This document shows positions 1-6,260 of a stretch of 6,733 bases of DNA, one piece after another. Source of the stretch: an uncultured Lachnospiraceae bacterium (lineage in GTDB: Bacteria > Bacillota > Clostridia > Lachnospirales > Lachnospiraceae). The notes under the pieces were generated by a model. That model saw only the letters and a list, made by a program, of their open reading frames with translations, searched no databases and was not told the origin of the DNA. A program made the position numbers and the translations under genes. The stretch spans positions 1 to 6,733 of the forward strand of contig CAMWMO010000089.1 of the NCBI GenBank assembly GCA_947175305.1, given 5' to 3'. Position 1 is the stretch's first letter, and every line of letters begins with the position of its first letter.

Positions 1-124
1 TTTCTATCTCAGCTTCCGCATCTTCTATTTCCCTGCGCTGCACCTGCTCCTCACGACCCTTTAGTACCATGGCCGGGCCCAGCGCGATCCCTTTGTATAC
101 TGATTTCCCCTTAAACCGTATCAT
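1..124 (-). CDS. ptsI: Phosphoenolpyruvate-protein phosphotransferase (PTS Enzyme I), N-terminal fragment cut by window edge
   Basis: Enzyme I is the cytosolic first step of the sugar phosphotransferase system: it takes phosphate from phosphoenolpyruvate and passes it to HPr. Only 41 codons are present. They begin MIRFKGKSVYKGIALGPAMV and continue into a charged helix with REIEDAEAEIE, which matches the start of the PEP-utilising enzyme N-terminal domain (a short strand with GKSVxxGIAxG, then the helical HPr-binding region). The phosphorylated histidine, near residue 190 in the family, lies outside the window. I chose the ATG at 124 because GAAGGG at 138-133 lies 8 nt upstream; an in-frame ATG at 145 has no ribosome site. 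The gene starts 30 nt after the stop of the surface protein at 155-1915 on the same strand, and no HPr gene (ptsH) precedes it in this window. A paralogue of Enzyme I is possible, but the start motif is very typical. Confidence 0.8.
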   Translation of the reverse strand, partial: MIRFKGKSVYKGIALGPAMVLKGREEQVQRREIEDAEAEIE

Positions 125-154
125 TTCCAGATCCCTTCTCTTCATAGGAAAAAA

Positions 155-1915
155 CTATCGCGAACGTTTCTTAACTGTTATATACCAGATCAACAGAGAG
201 ATAATCCCAATAGCGGCCGCTATCACTACGGCCATAATAACATTTATGGCACTATTATTACCAGCCACACTCTCCGTATCCTCTAAAGCCTCCGCCGGTT
301 CCGTTTCCCAGTCAATATACCCGATCGCATAAGACGAAAATCTATCCGTAGAAAATGTGATCGTATCCGGGTTGTCATCTTCATCCGAAAGCTGTGCAAA
401 ATCCTGACTGCCATCTTTTTCTGTGTGCAGCCTCAAAATATAAAACTTCCGATCCTCCGCCTTTAAATGCTCCGGAATACAAACGGTCACTTTCAGTTTT
501 TCCGGGAGTTCAGAGATCGTCTGTGTATCTTTCTTTTTCGTTTCCCTTAACGATACCTCAAAATACCGCCCGATCTTTATTCCAGGGAGCTTTTTCTCTT
601 CAAAAGCTTCTTTTATCTGCTGCGATTCTTTTCCTTCCGTATCTTTTATGGCAAGCTCTATGGTAACCGGCATATTACCCTGCAGCATCTCCAGCCTTTC
701 CTCTCCGCTCAAAAGCAATTCAGGCACCTTTTCAATATCGGGAACTCCAAAACTATCCTGTTCCCTGTCCATAAAATCATTTCGCACTATCAGCTGCAGA
801 TCCCCAGTATTCCGCGCTGCGGCCAGCAATTCGTCATCCTTATTCTCCTTGATCAGTTGCTTTGCCTCATCCACGGAAACCTTGAGCTCCGCCAGCGTAC
901 CTGTTGCCTGCTCCAGTTCCTCCTCTTCCAAGTCATCCGCAGGTTTCTTTTGGTCATCGTCCTTGTTCTCCTGTCTATCGGCAGCTTCCGGCTTCCTTTC
1001 CGGATCATCTTTGACATCTGTCTTTGCGCTATTGCTATTACTCTGCTCCGGCATCTCCACAAAGTCCGCAGAAATCGTATGGTTTTCCCTTACATCCGTA
1101 AAATTGAATGAAGATGTTTTTCCTATCTCTTTCCCGTCCACATATACGGTACGGATGACGTAACCGTTCCTGGGTGCGATCGTATAGAATACTGTTGATC
1201 CCTCCGTGACCGTAGTTGTTCCCTCCGGCGTAACCGTCCCGCCCGTAGAAGATACAGAAGCTGTGATCGTATAGGTTTTCGGCTCCTTCTTTTCCACCGG
1301 TTTAAACTCCGCCACATAGGTGACATCACTATGTATATTATCCACCACATACCGGGCATCCTGTGATACTCTGTTATTATTCTGCAGCCATCCCTCGAAA
1401 GTAAAACCCTCGTTAGGCACCGCCGAGATTACAACATAACCGCCTTCCTTGACATCGCCGCTCCCATATACCGACCCGCCGTTATCAGGTGAGGCCTGAA
1501 GCTGTACATAATAGGTGGATGCCTGCACAGTCACCAGTGCCGACGCACTGTATTTACTGTCCTGTTTGGAAACCGCCTTCACGATCAGTGAAGAAGCCGT
1601 CTCATCCGAAGCCACATTCAAAACCCCGTTCCCGTCAATAAACGTGTTCTGGCTTGTCTGCCCGGATACACTCCATGCCACCTCACTGCTGTAATTGTTC
1701 TCCCCCGCCACAGAAACCGTAAAAGCGCATGTTGCGTCTTTGGAAACAACAGTGGTTCCGGGAGAGATGCTGACCGATGTAACCGCCGGTCTTCCCTCTT
1801 CCGCAGAAAGTGTGCTCGCTCCCGTTTCTGCGGCACGGCACGGAAGAACCCAGCAAAAGAGCATCTGCATGATCAGTATATATGCACCGATACGATATAA
1901 GGCTTTCCTTTTCAT
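155..1915 (-). CDS. Secreted membrane-anchored surface protein with Big_2 and InlB-type repeats (586 aa)
   Basis: A probable adhesin or cell-surface protein; the ligand is unknown. Order of parts: basic start and hydrophobic signal peptide (about 1-29, likely signal peptidase I cut near CRA/AE); a bacterial Ig-like domain of Big_2 type (about 43-131, with VTSVSISPGTTVV and an AWSVSG strand); two modules resembling divergent InlB B-repeats (about 138-204 with GGSVYGSGDVKEGG and GFTFEGW, and 213-286 with GGTVTPEGTTTV); a strongly acidic Glu/Asp/Lys linker (about 290-336); a further domain (about 340-535) ending in the ITFSTDRFSSYAIGYID pattern seen ahead of the anchor in many Lachnospiraceae surface proteins; and a transmembrane helix (about 555-580) with the basic tail VKKRSR. 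No LPXTG motif and no lipobox are present, so membrane rather than sortase anchoring is inferred. A GTG 12 nt further upstream (1927) is rejected because it lies inside the ribosome site. The gene lies 18 nt after the acetyltransferase stop and is probably co-transcribed with it. Confidence 0.88.
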   Translation of the reverse strand: MKRKALYRIGAYILIMQMLFCWVLPCRAAETGASTLSAEEGRPAVTSVSISPGTTVVSKDATCAFTVSVAGENNYSSEVAWSVSGQTSQNTFIDGNGVLNVASDETASSLIVKAVSKQDSKYSASALVTVQASTYYVQLQASPDNGGSVYGSGDVKEGGYVVISAVPNEGFTFEGWLQNNNRVSQDARYVVDNIHSDVTYVAEFKPVEKKEPKTYTITASVSSTGGTVTPEGTTTVTEGSTVFYTIAPRNGYVIRTVYVDGKEIGKTSSFNFTDVRENHTISADFVEMPEQSNSNSAKTDVKDDPERKPEAADRQENKDDDQKKPADDLEEEELEQATGTLAELKVSVDEAKQLIKENKDDELLAAARNTGDLQLIVRNDFMDREQDSFGVPDIEKVPELLLSGEERLEMLQGNMPVTIELAIKDTEGKESQQIKEAFEEKKLPGIKIGRYFEVSLRETKKKDTQTISELPEKLKVTVCIPEHLKAEDRKFYILRLHTEKDGSQDFAQLSDEDDNPDTITFSTDRFSSYAIGYIDWETEPAEALEDTESVAGNNSAINVIMAVVIAAAIGIISLLIWYITVKKRSR

Positions 1916-1924
1916 TCGTTCAAG

Positions 1925-1931
1925 CACCTCT
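1925..1931 (-). promoter_or_regulatory. Ribosome binding site setting the start at 1915
   Basis: AGAGGTG on the minus strand, 9 nt before the ATG at 1915. Its last three bases are the GTG that would give a longer reading frame from 1927, so that GTG is part of the ribosome site and not the start. Confidence 0.7.
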
Positions 1932-1933
1932 TT

Positions 1934-2410
1934 CTACGCCAGTTCCATCTCATCCCGCATAGCTGAAAAACCATATTTCTCATACAGCGGACGTCCCATC
2001 TCCGTTGCCTCCAGAGAAATTTGCAAAACACCCCGTTCCTTCGCTTCTGCCACCAGCAGATCCAGCGTTCTACCGGCAATTCCCTGTCTGCGGTACTCCG
2101 GCGCCGTATACATATTCATAATATAAGCCTTTTTACCGCCGGGATTATGATAAGTGGGCATGACCTGATAAAAACTCACGCCGCCTGCACCGATAAACTT
2201 TTCATTATCATATACCAGATATGCAATATGTTCCTCTGTCTGTAGCGCACGCTTATAATACTCGCGCGACAGCCTTTCTACCTCCGACATATCTTCTTCG
2301 TCAGGGAGCTTATTTGCAGAACGAAGGACGACGATCCTTGTCCGCACCAATTCATCAAGATCTTCTATCGTTGCTTTTTTATATTCGTATTTTTCTCTGA
2401 AATCCTGCAT
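1934..2410 (-). CDS. GNAT-family N-acetyltransferase (158 aa)
   Basis: A cytosolic acetyl-CoA-dependent acetyltransferase of the GNAT fold; the substrate cannot be told from the sequence. It has a typical single-domain length. After an N-terminal strand and helix (KATIEDLDELVRTRI, about 12-26) comes the central sheet with the acetyl-CoA motif A, MNMYTAPEYRRQGIAGRTLD at about 98-117, whose RRQGIAG (107-113) is the pyrophosphate-binding Q/R-x-x-G-x-G/A loop. The C-terminal motif PLYEKYGF (141-148) is the usual motif B region. Three in-frame ATGs lie near the front, at 2434, 2416 and 2410. I prefer 2410 (MQDFREKYEY) because AGAGGA lies 5 nt upstream, whereas the first ATG has no good ribosome site. 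It is the first gene of a likely unit with the surface protein 18 nt downstream and then ptsI; a link between acetylation and the surface protein would be speculation. Confidence 0.87.
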   Translation of the reverse strand: MQDFREKYEYKKATIEDLDELVRTRIVVLRSANKLPDEEDMSEVERLSREYYKRALQTEEHIAYLVYDNEKFIGAGGVSFYQVMPTYHNPGGKKAYIMNMYTAPEYRRQGIAGRTLDLLVAEAKERGVLQISLEATEMGRPLYEKYGFSAMRDEMELA

Positions 2411-2415
2411 TGGCA

Positions 2416-2421
2416 TCCTCT
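2416..2421 (-). promoter_or_regulatory. Ribosome binding site favouring the start at 2410
   Basis: AGAGGA on the minus strand, 5 nt before the ATG at 2410. Its last base is the first base of another in-frame ATG at 2416, which would be directly abutting and thus unlikely. The choice over the ATG at 2434 is moderately supported. Confidence 0.5.
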
Positions 2422-2460
2422 GCTGGCCATACATCCTATTTTTGTAAACGACTCTTTTAT

Positions 2461-2489
2461 ATCATCGTATATTTCATTCTATTAGTCAA
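2461..2489 (-). promoter_or_regulatory. Candidate sigma-A promoter for the acetyltransferase/surface protein unit
   Basis: Minus strand: TTGACT at 2489-2484 (five of six consensus bases), a 17-nt spacer, then GATGAT at 2466-2461 (four of six). Transcription would begin near 2454 and give a leader of about 44 nt before the ATG at 2410. The -35 box overlaps a short inverted repeat, TCAAC-8 nt-GTTGA (2486-2503), which could be a regulator site. The whole gap between the two genes (2411-2525) shows no clear terminator for the membrane-protein gene upstream, so some read-through is possible. Confidence 0.4.
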
Positions 2490-2525
2490 CATGTCTTAGT
2501 TGAACAATGCACCTTCTCAAGCGGA

Positions 2526-3002
2526 TTATTCAAGTATTTCTCTCTTATGATTGTGGTGTATCCCGATATGCCCGATTCCTAAGATAACAACTGCAGCCAA
2601 AAGCACAACATTTTTACCATATACTCCAAGCAGGAAAAACGCCAGCACCGGAAGTGTCGCTCCTGCCAGCGGGATCCCCAAAAAACTGCTATAAAAATCC
2701 GCCATCGTCCTTGCACTTTTAAAATACCGGATCCAATAGCCTTCATAAAGACCCATCAACAAAAAGGACGCGAGAAGCCATAATGACCATAGAGAAATTC
2801 TCTTAATATTAAAATCCGAAAAGATGAGTACAAAACAACATACAAATACTTCCCCTATCTTTTCCAGAGCAAGCAGTATCTTATTTTCGTTCACGACATA
2901 TTTCTCATAGTCCTTTGGCTGTTTTTTAGACCATATCATATTGGGTATAAAAAGTAATAATAAATAGATGAATCCTATGTAGGAAAAACCAAAATGTAAC
3001 AT
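2526..3002 (-). CDS. Uncharacterised multi-pass membrane protein (158 aa)
   Basis: Function not recognised. About five hydrophobic segments are visible: roughly 4-24 (with IPNMIW at its end), 46-62, 71-90, 104-127 and 131-148. A short polar loop with KKQPKDYEKY follows the first segment, and the protein ends in a histidine-rich tail, GHIGIHHNHKREILE. The phrase FGFSYIGFIYLLLLFIPNMIW followed by KxxPKDYE, and the closing GIGHIGIH, resemble a conserved small membrane protein family that I recall from other Firmicutes without an assigned function. The start ATG at 3002 is the only plausible one; the upstream ribosome site (AAAGAGAG, about 10 nt or more away) is weak. It is transcribed divergently from the GLUG protein gene. 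It is separated by 115 nt and a promoter candidate from the acetyltransferase, so it may be a single-gene unit. The histidines could bind a metal, but that is only a guess. Confidence 0.8.
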   Translation of the reverse strand: MLHFGFSYIGFIYLLLLFIPNMIWSKKQPKDYEKYVVNENKILLALEKIGEVFVCCFVLIFSDFNIKRISLWSLWLLASFLLMGLYEGYWIRYFKSARTMADFYSSFLGIPLAGATLPVLAFFLLGVYGKNVVLLAAVVILGIGHIGIHHNHKREILE

Positions 3003-3037
3003 ATCTTTGCCGCTCTCTTTCTAAAAAAGGCTACTCT

Positions 3038-3106
3038 GTATTCAAAATGAGTATAGCATACCGTTAAACAAAATACTATCAGGACGTGAAAGCGCACTTT
3101 GAATAC
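3038..3106. repeat. Perfect 9-bp inverted repeat in the divergent intergenic region
   Basis: GTATTCAAA at 3038-3046 and its exact reverse complement TTTGAATAC at 3098-3106, with 51 nt between and centres 60 bp apart. The left arm covers the expected transcription start of the leftward promoter; the right arm lies about 10 bp upstream of the -35 region of the rightward promoter. This is the arrangement expected of a pair of binding sites for one regulator, but a 9-bp match could be chance in AT-rich DNA. Confidence 0.4.
3050..3058 (-). promoter_or_regulatory. Candidate extended -10 promoter for the membrane protein gene
   Basis: Minus strand TGCTATACT at 3058-3050, an extended -10 element (TG-N-TATACT, five of six -10 bases). 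No good -35 box lies at 16-18 nt, which fits an extended -10 promoter. The start would be near 3043, giving a leader of about 40 nt before the ATG at 3002. Confidence 0.45.
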
Positions 3107-3116
3107 CCTTTACTTT

Positions 3117-3149
3117 TTGATTGAAGAAGTTATCGTTCTATGATATATT
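3117..3149 (+). promoter_or_regulatory. Candidate promoter(s) for the GLUG surface protein gene
   Basis: Two overlapping readings are possible: TTGATT (3117-3122), 16 nt, TATGAT (3139-3144); or TTGAAG (3121-3126), 17 nt, TATATT (3144-3149). Either gives a leader of roughly 70-80 nt before the ATG at 3229. I looked in this leader for a cyclic-di-GMP riboswitch, which often controls clostridial adhesins, and saw no such conserved core. An 8-bp palindrome TTCCGGAA (3206-3213) abuts the ribosome site. Confidence 0.45.
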
Positions 3150-3211
3150 GCATCTATAAAGAAGTGACCGTAATTTCAGTCTTTTCCATGTATGAGATAA
3201 CGTGCTTCCGG

Positions 3212-3218
3212 AAAGGAG
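3212..3218 (+). promoter_or_regulatory. Ribosome binding site for the GLUG surface protein gene
   Basis: AAAGGAG at 3212-3218 is 10 nt before the ATG at 3229. A GTG at 3202 in the same frame lies upstream of this site and cannot use it; an in-frame TTG at 3223 is too close (4 nt). The ATG also begins directly with a signal peptide (MRKRILSVILAAS), which supports it. Confidence 0.7.
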
Positions 3219-3228
3219 ACTATTGAGA

Positions 3229-6225
3229 ATGCGTAAAAGAATCCTGAGTGTTATTTTAGCTGCCAGCTTGTTACTGGCATTGACGCCAAACACGGCAATG
3301 GCTGCGAAGATGGACGGAGACTCATTACAGATTCAGGAAACAACGGAGAAAGAAGAAACGGCAGACAATTCTTCGTATATGGAGGGCCTCGGCACGGAAG
3401 CTTCCCCCTATCGGATTAAAAATGCAGAGCAGTTTCGCATCTTTGCTGATATGGTCAATGGGATCAGCGGTGCACCGAACACGGGGCTATGCGCGGTTTT
3501 GACCAGCGATATTGATTTGTCCGGCATATGCGGTGCGGATATTGGGTTATGGATGCCGATCGGGACGGACGCAAATCCTTATACCGGAATTTTTGACGGC
3601 GGCTCCTATGCGATAACCGGCCTATATTATCACAAGTCGAATTCTTCTTATGCGGGTCTGTTCGGTCATAATGCCGGCATTATCAAAAACCTGGAAGTAG
3701 TGGGCGCGGACGTTGCGGCTGGCAGCTATACAGGCGGCATATGCGGCTACAATAACGGAACCATAGCAGGCTGTTATAACGCGGCGCCTGTGAAAGGAGC
3801 CAGATATACGGGCGGTATCTGCGGTTATAATGATGGCGCCGGAACTGTCAATATTTGTTATAATACAGGCTCGGTAAGCGGCAGCAAATATGTGGGCGGC
3901 ATATGCGGTTATAATAAAAATATGACGGGCGACTGCTACAATATGGGTACGGTAAACGGAGATAGCACAAGCATAGGTGGTATTTGCGGCTACAATAAAG
4001 CTTCGGTTTCCAACTGCTTCAATACAGGCACAATTAGCGGTAACGGGAAGAAATATATCGGAAGTATCTGTGGGTATAATTCTTCCGAAAGTTCATTCCT
4101 GAACTGCTATTATCTGATCACGGGTGAAGAAAAGGGAAATTATGGCGTTGGAATGACGCAGGAGCAGTTTGCATCGGGTGAGGTATGCTGGCTCCTGAAT
4201 GAAGGGAAAAGCGAAAACGTTGTCTGGCATCAGACTTGTGGCGCGGGCTTTCCGGCTTTTGGCGGAAAAGTAGTATATCAGGTGCAGCGGCAAAAAACAG
4301 GCGGCAGAGCAGATGAAATGAGCGTTGCCTATTCCAATGAAAAGGAGAAAAAACAGGCGGCATCAAACGATGCTTCTGCGGAGGAAAAAGATTCTGACAA
4401 CAATTCAGATAGAAATACGGACGGACATATTTATCAGGAGCCTGAATGGAAGTGGAAAGAATATAAATCCGCCAATGCTGTTTTTACCTGTCAAGACTGT
4501 GGGGAGAACCTGGTCCTGAAAGCGTCGATATCAAAGAAGACCACAGAAGCTACCTGTGCCAAAGAAGGGGAGACGGTTTATACGGCTTCCGTTGACAAGG
4601 ACGGAGAAACCTACAAGGATAAGAAAACAGTTAAATCGGAGAAACTTGCACATCAAACGCTTAAGCAGATATCGAAAGAAGATGCAACATGTACGGAACC
4701 TGGAATCAATCTGGCATGCTGGACCTGTCCTGCCTGTCGGAAATATTTTGAGGATCAGGCGGGAACGAAAGAACTCTCCCGGGGGACAGTTGAGATTCCT
4801 GCCAAGGGGCATCAATATAGCGGCCCGAGTTGGAGTTGGACACCTAATTATTCCGCGTCAGCGACGTTTACCTGTACAGTCTGTTTACACACAGAGGAAA
4901 AGAAAGGAACGGTCACATCTAAAACAAATGCAACCTGCGAGAAGCCGGGAGATACGATTTATACAGCAGTTGTGAAATTTAACGGCACAACTTACAAAGA
5001 AGATAAAACCGTAAATGGCGAGCCGATTCCGCACAGTTACGGAACGCCAAAGTGGAGTTGGACGGCTGATTATACTACCGCGAAAGCAACGTTTACCTGC
5101 AAGAAATGCAGCAATCCCATGACTAAAGAAGTCACTTCTACCTCAGAAAAAATAACAGATTCCACATGTAAGACAGCGGGGAAGATTAAGCATATAGCAA
5201 TTGTTACGCTCGACGGCAAGGAATATTCAGATGTCAAAAATGAGTCGCTTCCCCTGGGGAACCACAACTTCGGTGCGCCGGTGTGGACATGGGCGAAGGA
5301 TAATAAATCAGCTACCGCCCAGTTTACCTGTGGCACCTGCAAAAAGCGTGTGACTGAAGAGGCTGCGGTTACAAAAGTTGTGCCTGATGACTTGACCTGC
5401 GGCGCTGTCGGAGAAGTTAAATATATGGCATCGGTGACATTTGAGAATATGCCCTATAGTGTAGAAAAAACTGAGAAGATTCAGTTAGAACACAAGCCGG
5501 AGCAAGTCAAAAAGGTGCCTGCGACATGCGAATCCGACGGAAATGAGGAATATTGGAAGTGCAGTGTGTGCGGCAACGAGTTTTATGATGCGGCGGGACA
5601 GAAACCGATTACAGGAAGTAAGCCTATCATCCCCGCAACAGGCCATAAGTTTGAACTGGTGCCGGATACTACAAATATATATAAGTGTACTGTATGCGAA
5701 AAGAAATTTAAGATTACAGAGGAAACAGACGGCACAACACGCATGTCTTCCGTGGATGAAGATACTGTCGTTACGCAGGATGAGACGGAAAATAACGATG
5801 GTGCCGATTACTCCGACGAGGAGAAGCAGGACGAAGCGGAACAAACGCAGGGGGATTCTTGGCTTCAGGATGCAGATGAGCAGGACACACCAACCGAACA
5901 GGATGAGGAATCCATGCCGAACGAGCAGAGTGAAGAGGACGGCCACAATGAGGATGAGAACAATGGTGGTGTCTCTGATGTGCTAGATAGTGCCGAGCGT
6001 TACGGTATGATCTACCCGGAGGGAGAGGACGCCAATCCTGTAACAACGGATGCCTGGGGACAAAGCACAGTCAATCTTCGTGCAAAGTCAACTCGAAATG
6101 GTGCAGCACAGACAGTTCAGGAACAGCAACAACAAGGACACCCTTTATGGATTTCCGCGGCAGTACTGGTCATACTTGCGGGTGTGGTTTTGTTCTTTAT
6201 TCTGCGAAAGAAAGGTAATCGATGA
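3229..6225 (+). CDS. Large secreted cysteine-rich surface protein with GLUG repeats and CxxC repeats, membrane-anchored (998 aa)
   Basis: A probable extracellular adhesin or structural surface protein; the ligand is unknown. Order of parts: signal peptide (about 1-26, MRKRILSVIL... ending TAMAA); a cap region typical ahead of GLUG repeats (about 47-140, with GLGTEASPYRIKNAEQF, ADMVN, LTSDIDLSG, PYTGIFDGG); one degenerate and five clear GLUG repeats (about 142-295); a closing cap (about 305-350, MTQEQFASGEVCWLLNEG and a W-QTCGAGFPAFGG stretch); a charged linker (about 360-399); seven cysteine repeat units (400-823); a long acidic Glu/Asp/Gln-rich stalk (about 825-920); and a transmembrane helix (about 974-992) ending RKKGNR. 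About 35 cysteines are present. No LPXTG motif is present. The GLUG part should fold as a right-handed beta-solenoid. The gene stands alone, with its own promoter region upstream and a hairpin terminator starting 10 nt after the stop. The family is common in gut Firmicutes; the exact role is unknown. Confidence 0.92.
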   Translation: MRKRILSVILAASLLLALTPNTAMAAKMDGDSLQIQETTEKEETADNSSYMEGLGTEASPYRIKNAEQFRIFADMVNGISGAPNTGLCAVLTSDIDLSGICGADIGLWMPIGTDANPYTGIFDGGSYAITGLYYHKSNSSYAGLFGHNAGIIKNLEVVGADVAAGSYTGGICGYNNGTIAGCYNAAPVKGARYTGGICGYNDGAGTVNICYNTGSVSGSKYVGGICGYNKNMTGDCYNMGTVNGDSTSIGGICGYNKASVSNCFNTGTISGNGKKYIGSICGYNSSESSFLNCYYLITGEEKGNYGVGMTQEQFASGEVCWLLNEGKSENVVWHQTCGAGFPAFGGKVVYQVQRQKTGGRADEMSVAYSNEKEKKQAASNDASAEEKDSDNNSDRNTDGHIYQEPEWKWKEYKSANAVFTCQDCGENLVLKASISKKTTEATCAKEGETVYTASVDKDGETYKDKKTVKSEKLAHQTLKQISKEDATCTEPGINLACWTCPACRKYFEDQAGTKELSRGTVEIPAKGHQYSGPSWSWTPNYSASATFTCTVCLHTEEKKGTVTSKTNATCEKPGDTIYTAVVKFNGTTYKEDKTVNGEPIPHSYGTPKWSWTADYTTAKATFTCKKCSNPMTKEVTSTSEKITDSTCKTAGKIKHIAIVTLDGKEYSDVKNESLPLGNHNFGAPVWTWAKDNKSATAQFTCGTCKKRVTEEAAVTKVVPDDLTCGAVGEVKYMASVTFENMPYSVEKTEKIQLEHKPEQVKKVPATCESDGNEEYWKCSVCGNEFYDAAGQKPITGSKPIIPATGHKFELVPDTTNIYKCTVCEKKFKITEETDGTTRMSSVDEDTVVTQDETENNDGADYSDEEKQDEAEQTQGDSWLQDADEQDTPTEQDEESMPNEQSEEDGHNEDENNGGVSDVLDSAERYGMIYPEGEDANPVTTDAWGQSTVNLRAKSTRNGAAQTVQEQQQQGHPLWISAAVLVILAGVVLFFILRKKGNR
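3652..4113 (+). repeat. Coding repeat: six GLUG units with a double cysteine ladder
   Basis: Units begin with GLFGHN (residues 143-148) and then five G-G/S-I-C-G-Y-N motifs, with the central position at F145, C172, C198, C226, C253 and C281, a period of 26-28 residues. Each of the five clear units has a second cysteine in a CYN, CFN or CYY motif 10-12 residues later (C182, C210, C236, C263, C293). In a beta-solenoid these would stack as two columns. The CYN cysteine is frequent in GLUG repeats; the first one replaces the more usual Val/Phe/Leu. The DNA copies have diverged at silent positions, so this is not a recent tandem duplication. Confidence 0.85.
4426..5697 (+). repeat. Coding repeat: two interleaved types of CxxC module in the order A-B-A-A-A-B-half
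   Basis: Type A (four copies, 74-77 residues, starting at H400, H528, H602 and H679) has P-x-W-x-W, then A-x-FTC-x-x-C, then a T-C-x-x-x-G step 18-20 residues later and a Tyr-rich strand pair. Type B (two copies, 51-53 residues, starting at H475 and H755) has A-TC-x-x-x-G, then W-x-C-x-x-C and a final I-P-A-x-G-H. A half unit with YKCTVC ends the array (806-823). There are 21 cysteines. B1 carries an additional cysteine (C497) three residues before its CxxC. Such His/Cys modules occur in many gut Firmicutes surface proteins; metal binding or disulphides are both possible. Confidence 0.82.
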
Positions 6226-6235
6226 CAAAAAATTG

Positions 6236-6257
6236 CAGCGGCTGGTTTCAGCCGCTG
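6236..6257. terminator. Intrinsic hairpin terminator, possibly bidirectional
   Basis: A perfect 9-bp GC-rich stem, CAGCGGCTG (6236-6244) and CAGCCGCTG (6249-6257), with a GTTT loop, begins 10 nt after the stop of the GLUG gene. On the plus strand it is followed only by TGTTTAAT, a weak U-tract. On the minus strand it is followed by CAATTTTTT, a better one. It most likely ends the GLUG transcript and may also block transcription coming from the right. Confidence 0.78.
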
Positions 6258-6260
6258 TGT

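Noticed and set aside
125..175. Possible terminator between the surface-protein gene and ptsI (six T on the minus strand at 154-149)
   Set aside because: The T-run is present, but the only stem before it is a weak AAAC/GTTT pair with a 10-nt loop, much weaker than the real terminator at 6236-6257.
69..332. Plus-strand frame of 87 codons at the left end
   Set aside because: It is antisense to the ptsI start and the surface-protein anchor, and no ribosome site or family feature supports it.
648..1163. Long serine-rich open frame on the plus strand
   Set aside because: It lies wholly inside the minus-strand surface-protein gene, has no ribosome site, and its low-complexity Ser/Leu composition is what antisense translation of an acidic, Glu/Lys-rich coding stretch gives.
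1840..1915. Lipoprotein signal in the Big_2/InlB-repeat protein (cysteines near the end of the signal peptide)
   Set aside because: The residues before C21 (MLF) and C26 (VLP) do not make an acceptable lipobox, and a good C-terminal membrane anchor is present.
3150..3228. Riboswitch in the leader of the GLUG gene
   Set aside because: The leader is only about 70-80 nt and lacks a recognisable conserved core such as that of the cyclic-di-GMP riboswitches; no stable multi-stem fold was apparent by eye.
3652..5697. Tandem DNA repeats or a CRISPR-like array
   Set aside because: The periodicity is at the protein level only; the DNA copies differ at many positions, with no identical repeats and spacers.
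5485..5946. Minus-strand frame of about 150 codons, and plus-strand Arg-rich frames within 5543-5986
   Set aside because: They are shadows of the acidic stalk of the GLUG protein, which is read in another frame and has clear family features.
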